Positions 1 to 5,278 of a stretch of DNA of 7,731 nucleotides are shown here, in pieces (the first letter of the stretch is position 1; each line of letters starts with the position of its first letter). A program made the translations under genes and the position numbers. This stretch comes from Saprospirales bacterium (GTDB lineage: Bacteria > Bacteroidota > Bacteroidia > Chitinophagales > Saprospiraceae). The stretch spans positions 7,720 through 15,450 of the forward strand of contig DLXL01000126.1 in NCBI GenBank assembly GCA_003448025.1. The letters are read 5' to 3'. Under the pieces are notes generated by a model, which worked only from the letters and a program-made list of their open reading frames with translations, made no database searches and was not told the origin of the DNA.

Positions 1-21
1 TCGTCCATCGTTCATCGTCCA
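1..21 (-). repeat. Three 7-bp TGGACGA-type repeats after the protease stop codon
   Basis: On the minus strand, the bases directly after the TAA stop of the metalloprotease gene read TGGACGA, TGAACGA, TGGACGA: three heptads with one mismatch, filling the interval exactly. The array may continue beyond the window. The same TGGAC core recurs upstream of the gene at 3229-3277 in the opposite orientation. No hairpin is seen, so this is not a recognisable terminator. Confidence 0.55.
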
Positions 22-3000
22 TTACTGCTTCACCACCTTCAACGCTGCGCCGGCGCCATTTTCAGACACGATGCGCACAATGTAGTTTCCGGAAGGGTAG
101 GATTGGAGGTCAATGTCCAGCATGTTTTCACCTTCTGAGAAGGTCACATTGCGTGTAAGCAGGGTTTCTCCCAGGATACTGTGCAAGCTAATGCTGGCGT
201 TGGTGGAAGCCGGAGCTTTCATACGCAGTTGAGCTATGTCTGCAGTTGGGTTTGGAGAAATACTCATCGCATATCCCTGATCCTCCATATCTTCTATACC
301 CACTTGAAGGCTTCTGGTTCCGTTGGCGAACCAAACACCCCAATAATGTCCAGGAATCAGGGAAGTATTGCTGCCCTGTGGCTGAATTTTATTTGGATTC
401 AGGCCTTGAGAACGGATATCGAAACCCTGCGCGGTTGGATTGTCGTAAATCAGGCGGGTATCCAACCGGTTATAGTTAGGATAGCCCAGGTCGCCAATAT
501 TGGATACAATTACATCATAATCGCCTGTTTCTGCATTTGCGCCATAAATATCATTGCGCACGGTGCCGGTTTCGTCGATCAGATCGAATGCCAGAATATA
601 AGGCGAGTTTTTAGACAGCGTTGGGTTGTTGATGCTCACTTTTTCCGGCAAACCGGTAAAGAGTTTGGTGATAAATGCATCGCCACCATCGGTAAACTGG
701 TCATTTTCCCAGAACTGAACAAAGCCGATATCCCAGTAGCCAATATCGTCCAGGGTGTTATACGCATCGTACATCAGGTAGGTATTGGAATAATCAAACT
801 CCATCACATCTGCAAAATCCACATCGCCTGTGATTTGTCCCTGAGTGTAGGTTGGATTGTACAGGAAAAACGTTTCAAATCCGCCAAAAGGATCCGCCAG
901 ATCATAAATGTAAATGCGAGGCTCCAGAAAATCTTTCAGCAAGGCCAGGAAGCGGCCGTCTTTGGAGATGGCGGCATTGCGCCATGGACCATCATCCACG
1001 GTACTCACTACGAATTGGTTTGCCTGCCAGTCGAATTCAATGGCCATCAACTGATTGTTCTCATTGATGAATACCATGCTCACGCCATTGTCGGTAATAC
1101 TTGGACGGCTAATAATGCCCCCCGTATACAACGATGCGATCACGGTACCTGTGCTGGTGGCAATTTCCAGATCGTTGTTGTTTTTGGTACAAAGGATATA
1201 GTCAGTGCCTGGATTTGGGCTTAAGGTTCCCAGGTAATTGCCACTCGGGGCACTTCCGCCGATACCTACCGCTGCGAAAGCGTTTGCGGCTGCATCGGCC
1301 ACAGAGGAGCCATACAAATCGTTGGAAGCCTGGATAACGGCTAAACGACAATCCACGAATTTGCTGGATTTCACCAGGTAATCGCGGAGGGCTTTGTAGA
1401 ACACCTGTTCAGCTTTTGCATTGCCTACGGCTGCATTGGTAGCAAACAGATAATAAGCGCGGTTGATAATGCCGGAATTGATATGTACGCCTCCGTTATC
1501 CTGCGGACCAACATATTGATCATTGGTGTGAGCCGGTTGCCAGAAAGAACTATTGGCCGGCTGACCATTGTTCGGGTTTTGCATGTCGCGCAGGGCAGTA
1601 GGCAAACCGCCGCCGCTTTGCATCACATCTTCCCCGATTTTCCAGTCGTTCACGTCGCCGTCAATCATCTGGCCGAACACATCAGCGAAAGATTCGTTGA
1701 GGGCGCCACTTTCGTTCTGGTAAATCAGGTTGGCGGTTTTTTCAATCACCCCGTGGGTCATTTCGTGGCCGCCTACATCCAGGCCGCGGGCTAATGGTTT
1801 GAACACAGAACCGCCATTTCCGTAGAACATGGCTGCGCCATTCCAGAAGGCATTTTCCATGGAAGTGCCATCAGCTTCTGTTACATTTACGATACTGATT
1901 ACGTTGCCTCCAACCCCATCAATGGAATTGCGGTTGAACTTCGTTTTGAAGTAATCAAAACTCTTGATCGCGTTATAATGTGAACTGATGGCAGCCTTTT
2001 TATTGGTAAACGTTGTATTGTTGGAAACAATTAAATCTACGCTGAAATTCTGATTTTCCGGAGAGGTGTTGGAAGCATCCAGTGTAACGATGACGCCTAC
2101 CGGATCAGCAGGCATGGTAGAGGCGCCTGCATTAAACATGGATTTGCTGGCATCTTCCAGCGTAACCTGGTTGCCAAATTGCCAACCGGCTAAAGGTAAA
2201 TTGCGGGTTACATCCAGCAAGTCTACACCGCTGATGTTCACCGGACCGTCTACCATATTAGGCGCATTTGGCGCATGGTCTGCATGGGCTGCCACCGATG
2301 CGGTGTTGTGCCCTTTGGCGTGGTAATGGCCCAGCAGGTTGCAGGTATGTTCGAAGGAGTTCAACACCTCGCCGGTAGCGGCGTCGATGAACCATTCGGA
2401 GCGGCTGAACACATTGGGGCGGGCCGCTACGTGCCAGGCCAGGCGTTCGCCGTTGAGTTTTTCGTTCACGTGGAAAACCACCAGCGTAGCGCTGAATGGC
2501 TGACCGTCAATCAGTTGAAGGTCTTGCTCGGTCCAGTCGGTTTTGAGGTTTTCCAGGCCGATGGCTGTTTTTACCTTCCAGATAGCGGCTTCAGCATCCA
2601 TAGATGGCGTTACGGAAGCCAGTTCAGGCGTAGGGAAATAGCGGCCGTTCATGCGCATGAAAGCGCCGCCCTGGGTATGGCAAATGAGCTCTGAGCCCCA
2701 AACAGGCAGGCCGTTGAAGGTTTGTTCCAGGCGCACGTGGGCGTTGCCCTGCTCGTCGGTGGATACAGATTTGGCGGTAAACTCCTGCGCCGGTTGGGCA
2801 ATGCCTTGTGGCTGCAGGCTGGCGCAGTATTCCAGGGCGCGCTGGTCCAGCGGTTTGCTCTCAGCGTTGTTGCCGGAAGCGGCCGTTTTGCCTTCAAAGA
2901 ACATAGGAAGGCCATTTTCGGCGCGTTTCAGGGCAATATTGTTTTCAGAAACACCGGGCAGGGTGTTGAGTTGTCCGGCAGGTTTGAAGCGTGGAGCCGT

Positions 3001-3165
3001 TACATAAAACGGGTTGTTTGCCGGCGGAACCGCTTTACCCGGCCAGTTGATCTGCGGGGTGAAAGGGTGCTCGTCGGTTTTAGGAGGAACGGGTTTGCTG
3101 CGTTGTGCAGAAAGCGTGGCTACGGCCAATAGCAGTAGCGTGAGGAGGGAAAGGATTTTCTTCAT
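22..3165 (-). CDS. Secreted M4 (thermolysin-family) metalloprotease with T9SS sorting domain
   Basis: This is a zinc endopeptidase precursor of 1047 residues, exported by Sec and then T9SS to act at the cell surface or outside. Residues 1-20 are a signal peptide (Lys-Lys, Leu-rich core, SAQ cleavage site). About 105-275 is an FTP/PepSY-like inhibitory propeptide (motif QTFNGLPVWGSEL). About 300-635 is the M4 catalytic domain: HEMTH at 467-471 gives two zinc ligands and the catalytic Glu468, NESFAD at 490-495 supplies the third ligand Glu491, and DNGGVHINSGIIN at 556-568 contains the transition-state His561. About 640-950 resembles a TolB/WD40-like beta-propeller. About 966-1047 is the type A T9SS tail (SISPNPTAD, ending KVVKQ). 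The start at 3165 was chosen because the signal peptide begins there; the reading frame stays open to 3378, but that extension lacks protein character and covers intergenic repeats. All key catalytic residues are present, so activity is expected. The substrate cannot be read from the sequence. Confidence 0.95.
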   Translation of the reverse strand: MKKILSLLTLLLLAVATLSAQRSKPVPPKTDEHPFTPQINWPGKAVPPANNPFYVTAPRFKPAGQLNTLPGVSENNIALKRAENGLPMFFEGKTAASGNNAESKPLDQRALEYCASLQPQGIAQPAQEFTAKSVSTDEQGNAHVRLEQTFNGLPVWGSELICHTQGGAFMRMNGRYFPTPELASVTPSMDAEAAIWKVKTAIGLENLKTDWTEQDLQLIDGQPFSATLVVFHVNEKLNGERLAWHVAARPNVFSRSEWFIDAATGEVLNSFEHTCNLLGHYHAKGHNTASVAAHADHAPNAPNMVDGPVNISGVDLLDVTRNLPLAGWQFGNQVTLEDASKSMFNAGASTMPADPVGVIVTLDASNTSPENQNFSVDLIVSNNTTFTNKKAAISSHYNAIKSFDYFKTKFNRNSIDGVGGNVISIVNVTEADGTSMENAFWNGAAMFYGNGGSVFKPLARGLDVGGHEMTHGVIEKTANLIYQNESGALNESFADVFGQMIDGDVNDWKIGEDVMQSGGGLPTALRDMQNPNNGQPANSSFWQPAHTNDQYVGPQDNGGVHINSGIINRAYYLFATNAAVGNAKAEQVFYKALRDYLVKSSKFVDCRLAVIQASNDLYGSSVADAAANAFAAVGIGGSAPSGNYLGTLSPNPGTDYILCTKNNNDLEIATSTGTVIASLYTGGIISRPSITDNGVSMVFINENNQLMAIEFDWQANQFVVSTVDDGPWRNAAISKDGRFLALLKDFLEPRIYIYDLADPFGGFETFFLYNPTYTQGQITGDVDFADVMEFDYSNTYLMYDAYNTLDDIGYWDIGFVQFWENDQFTDGGDAFITKLFTGLPEKVSINNPTLSKNSPYILAFDLIDETGTVRNDIYGANAETGDYDVIVSNIGDLGYPNYNRLDTRLIYDNPTAQGFDIRSQGLNPNKIQPQGSNTSLIPGHYWGVWFANGTRSLQVGIEDMEDQGYAMSISPNPTADIAQLRMKAPASTNASISLHSILGETLLTRNVTFSEGENMLDIDLQSYPSGNYIVRIVSENGAGAALKVVKQ

Positions 3166-3210
3166 GGAAAAAGAAGGAGGGTTGGTGTAGGTAATCTGAA
3201 TTTGGAAGTA

Positions 3211-3218
3211 CAAAGATG
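3211..3218 (-). promoter_or_regulatory. Weak Bacteroidota -7 box candidate for the protease gene
   Basis: The minus strand reads CATCTTTG, one mismatch from TAnnTTTG, and would give a leader of roughly 40 nt before the start at 3165. No TTG/TTTG -33 element lies at the usual 19-21 bp spacing, so support is thin. The bases just before the start codon (CCTCCTTCTTTTTCC) contain no Shine-Dalgarno sequence, as is normal in this phylum. Confidence 0.3.
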
Positions 3219-3228
3219 GGGAAAAAAA

Positions 3229-3277
3229 TGGACTGCTGGACACTAGATAACGGACATTATACTGTTGGACGTTGGAC
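3229..3277 (+). repeat. Degenerate TGGACnn heptad repeats upstream of the protease gene
   Basis: Five (T/C)GGAC cores start at 3229, 3237, 3251, 3266 and 3273, spaced 8, 14, 15 and 7 bases apart, which is close to multiples of seven. The best adjacent pair is TGGACGT followed by TGGACCA. They match the core of the repeats at 1-21 but lie in inverted orientation relative to them, so the protease gene is bracketed by the same short motif. Confidence 0.5.
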
Positions 3278-3278
3278 C

Positions 3279-3293
3279 AGACCCAAGCGCGGC
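3279..3293 (+). repeat. Partial third copy of the REP-like arm
   Basis: The 15 bases AGACCCAAGCGCGGC match the rightward part of the REP-like sequence at 3551-3583 except for one base (that copy has GTGC where this has GCGC), and match the reverse complement of the arm at 3437-3469 exactly. The other half of the hairpin is missing here, so the copy is truncated or decayed and abuts the heptad repeats. Confidence 0.45.
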
Positions 3294-3391
3294 AGAAAAA
3301 GCCAAGCCCCCCACTCACCCCTGGGGCGGCAGCCCCACAACGTCGGTAGAATCCCTGGCCGCATCGCGGCAAAATCAAAGCGCATCCAACA

Positions 3392-3424
3392 TTTGTTTTG
3401 AATTGGTAATTGTTGCTATATTCG
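3392..3424 (+). promoter_or_regulatory. Candidate Bacteroidota promoter reading toward the propeller gene
   Basis: TTTG at 3392-3395 is followed after 21 bases by TATATTCG at 3417-3424, one mismatch from the -7 consensus TAnnTTTG. Arrangement and spacing fit the sigma-ABfr type promoter of the phylum. Transcription would begin near 3431 and yield a leader of about 300 nt before the start at 3733, including both REP-like hairpins and the terminator-like hairpin. No better match to the consensus was found between 3584 and 3732. Confidence 0.45.
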
Positions 3425-3436
3425 TTTCACAAAGTC

Positions 3437-3583
3437 TTCCGCCGCGCTTGGGTCTTTTGACCCAGCGCAGTTCACGTGAGTAGCTTGGCATTACGTGTTT
3501 GCTCATTTGCCATGATTGATGGGTGCATTAGCTTAATCACTCACGGACATTGCGCTGGGTCAAAAGACCCAAGTGCGGCGGAA
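3437..3583. repeat. Inverted pair of REP-like hairpins (REPIN/BIME-like element)
   Basis: The arms 3437-3469 and 3551-3583 are reverse complements over 33 bp with one mismatch, separated by 81 bp. Each arm is itself an imperfect palindrome. At 3444-3468 the halves GCGCTTGGGTC and GACCCAGCGC pair around TTTT with one bulged T. At 3552-3576 GCGCTGGGTC pairs with GACCCAAGTGC around AAAA with one bulged A, and the base change is absorbed as a G-T wobble. Weaker similarity continues into the spacer: CGTGAGT at 3475-3481 pairs with ACTCACG at 3538-3544. Two inverted palindromes about 100 bp apart is the architecture of REP doublets. A transposase-mobilised origin is an inference; none is encoded here. 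Confidence 0.65.
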
Positions 3584-3671
3584 CCAACTCTCCAATGGTG
3601 TCTATTTCTATGCTCTCAATGGCGTCGTCTCTGGTAGGTTCATCATCAGTAATTAATCTCCATTTCAGCAT
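3537..3671 (-). pseudogene. Possible small acidic ORF or 3' remnant of a lost gene
   Basis: An ATG at 3671 opens 44 codons ending in TGA at 3537-3539. The peptide looks protein-like: it begins MLKWRLITDDEPTRDD, continues with an acidic Ile-rich stretch, and ends LGLLTQRNVRE inside the REP-like arm. The plus-strand frame opposite is Ser-rich, as expected opposite an Asp/Glu-rich coding strand. The same frame stays open upstream to an ATG at 3734 apart from one TGA at 3693-3695; that extension would add MDKNKKHGRTVGC, the stop, then YCPRCTA, hinting at a zinc-ribbon-like CPxC. No family is recognised. It may be a real small gene, a decayed gene with a Trp-to-stop change, or chance; composition alone cannot decide. 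Confidence 0.22.
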
Positions 3672-3728
3672 GGCCGTACAGCGCGGGCAGTATCAGCACC
3701 CCACGGTACGGCCATGCTTTTTATTTTT
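3667..3728 (+). terminator. Intrinsic-terminator-like hairpin just upstream of the propeller gene
   Basis: AGCATGGCCGTAC at 3667-3679 and GTACGGCCATGCT at 3706-3718 form a perfect 13-bp stem with a 26-nt loop, in which a GGG/CCC pairing is also possible. A T-rich tract, TTTTTATTTTT, follows at once on the plus strand (3718-3728). That is the form of a Rho-independent terminator reading rightward. It ends 4 bases before the ATG at 3733, so it could end a small upstream transcript, attenuate the gene, or be another repeated palindrome. On the minus strand no T tract follows the stem. Confidence 0.6.
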
Positions 3729-3732
3729 ATCC

Positions 3733-5259
3733 ATGAAACTCCTTGCTTTTTTATGTGCGATGTGCCTTTCTATTGCACTTAACGCTCAAAAATATGATTA
3801 TGTATGGATTATTGGCGACGATAACCAAACAGCAGACACGACCCATGGCGGAGCAACCATTGATTTTAACAATCAACCGCTCCAAGCTAAATACCACTTC
3901 CGAGAACTCAATATGTTTATGGCAAACGCTAGTATCTGTGATACATCGGGGCAGTTGCTTTTCTACACGAACGGTTGTGATATTGCCGGAGCAGATGATG
4001 AAATATTACCCAATGGTGATGGAATTAATCCTGGAGCCTGGCATTCAATTTTATGTGATCAGAACAACGATGGATACGCCACCGGATATCCGGGAATTTT
4101 TATATTGCCCAACCCTGACTCATCGGACGTACATTATCTGTTCCATCAAAGCATGAAATATGGCAATAACCCTGTGGAATATGCCTTTGTTTCCCAGTTG
4201 CTCTATTCTGTGGTCAGGAAAGTCGACGGAATACCAAAATCATACTTTGTTGCTGAAAAGAATATAGCAATAGTGGAGGATACCCTTGCTTCAGGGGAAA
4301 TGAACGCCGTGAAACACGCCAACGGGAAAGATTGGTGGATAATCCTGCCCAGAAGGAACAGCAACCAATTCTATATCTTTCTTTTTACCAAAGATGGTAT
4401 TGTAGATACGCTAACTCAAACCATTGGAAATATTCCCCCACCTGAGAAAGAGGGTTACGGGCAAACTACATTTTCACCTGATGGGAGCAAAATGATTCGA
4501 TTTTATCCGCATGAAGCAATAGGGCTTTATCACTTTGATCGTTCAACAGGGTTATTTACAGATTTTGATACCATTCATATTGACTTCGGCAATTTTATTT
4601 CATTTGATGGAGGCTGTGCGGTTTCACCTAATGGGCGCTTTTTATATATCACAGCCTTAACGAAGGCTTACCAATTTGACCTTTTGGCTTCGGACATAAG
4701 TTCAACTCAAACCACCATTGCTACCTGGGATGGGTTTGTTGACCCAATCGCCATTTCCTTTTGGCGGTGTCAACTAGGTCCAGATTGTAAAATATATATA
4801 ATCGGCGGTGGAGATACCCGCTACTATCACATTATTCACAATCCTGACGAACCTGGCTTAGCCTGCAACTTCGAGCAGCGCGGCCTAGTCCTTCCCACGC
4901 CCATCGGGGCCAGTATTCCGTATTTTCCTAACTACAGGTTAGGGCCTATTGATAATCCGGGGCTACCTTGTACTGCCACAGTAGCGGTCAGCAGCCCTCC
5001 GGGTAACCGGCATCTCGGTGTGCGGGTGTATCCCAACCCGGCAGGAGGTCAGCTCACGGTTGCGTTGGAAGGTACTATGGGGCAAAAGCACATCGTGTTG
5101 CGGAATATGTACGGGCAGACCGTGAAACAAGTCTATGTGACAGGCCAGAGCGAGACCTATACATTGTCGGTAAAGGATCTGGTCAGCGGAATATACCTTT
5201 GGGAAGTGACTACGGCCTCGGGGGTGCGTCTGGGGGCTGGGAAGGTTATTAAAGAGTAA
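3733..5259 (+). CDS. Secreted beta-propeller-like protein with T9SS sorting domain
   Basis: This is a 508-residue protein of unknown function, exported by Sec and T9SS. Residues 1-19 are a signal peptide (MKLLAF, hydrophobic core, LNAQ). The body (about 20-405) looks like repeated beta-strand blades: IIGDDNQTADTTHGG at 26-40, ASICDTSGQLLFYTNG at 66-81, FSPDGSKMI at 247-255, VSPNGRFLYIT at 297-307, and GPDCKIYIIGGG at 349-360 (family members I recall have GPDGKIYI). A module ending FPNYRLGP (398-405) leads to the type A sorting domain at about 427-508 (VRVYPNPAGGQ ... SGIYLWEV ... KVIKE). No catalytic motif is visible. The start at 3733 was chosen for the signal peptide; the open frame back to a TTG at 3550 crosses the hairpins. 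Residues 1 to about 376 are encoded by AT-rich DNA and the rest by GC-rich DNA. The gene is divergent from the protease and convergent with the polysaccharide gene. Confidence 0.88.
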   Translation: MKLLAFLCAMCLSIALNAQKYDYVWIIGDDNQTADTTHGGATIDFNNQPLQAKYHFRELNMFMANASICDTSGQLLFYTNGCDIAGADDEILPNGDGINPGAWHSILCDQNNDGYATGYPGIFILPNPDSSDVHYLFHQSMKYGNNPVEYAFVSQLLYSVVRKVDGIPKSYFVAEKNIAIVEDTLASGEMNAVKHANGKDWWIILPRRNSNQFYIFLFTKDGIVDTLTQTIGNIPPPEKEGYGQTTFSPDGSKMIRFYPHEAIGLYHFDRSTGLFTDFDTIHIDFGNFISFDGGCAVSPNGRFLYITALTKAYQFDLLASDISSTQTTIATWDGFVDPIAISFWRCQLGPDCKIYIIGGGDTRYYHIIHNPDEPGLACNFEQRGLVLPTPIGASIPYFPNYRLGPIDNPGLPCTATVAVSSPPGNRHLGVRVYPNPAGGQLTVALEGTMGQKHIVLRNMYGQTVKQVYVTGQSETYTLSVKDLVSGIYLWEVTTASGVRLGAGKVIKE

Positions 5260-5278
5260 GCAGAGCTCCCCCTATCCC

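Larger units (their letters stand above)
3166..3732. other. Divergent 567-bp intergenic region rich in repeats and hairpins
   Basis: This region separates the start codons of the protease (minus) and the propeller protein (plus). It holds degenerate TGGACnn heptads (3229-3277), a short copy of a REP-like arm (3279-3293), a G/C-rich block with a hairpin of TGGGGC and GCCCCA around GGCA (3322-3337), a plus-strand promoter candidate (3392-3424), an inverted pair of REP-like hairpins (3437-3583), a possible minus-strand small ORF (3537-3671) and a terminator-like hairpin (3667-3728). No recognised gene family or known riboswitch was found in it. Confidence 0.7.

Noticed and set aside
181..1224. 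Plus-strand open frame of 347 codons opposite the protease gene
   Set aside because: It is antisense to the clearly coding propeller and tail region and its translation has no recognisable domain.
3166..3378. N-terminal extension of the protease frame to an ATG at 3378
   Set aside because: The extra 71 residues lack protein character, overlap repeat DNA and would place the clear signal peptide at residue 72.
3437..3583. Complete insertion sequence bounded by the 33-bp inverted repeats
   Set aside because: The 81-bp interior cannot encode a transposase and no target-site duplication is seen, so at most it is a non-autonomous element.
3550..3732. N-terminal extension of the propeller protein to a TTG at 3550
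   Set aside because: It crosses the REP-like arm and the terminator-like hairpin, and the true signal peptide begins at 3733.
3667..3734. Selenocysteine reading of the TGA at 3693-3695
   Set aside because: The TGA lies in the loop of the hairpin, not just upstream of a SECIS-like stem, and no selenocysteine machinery is visible.
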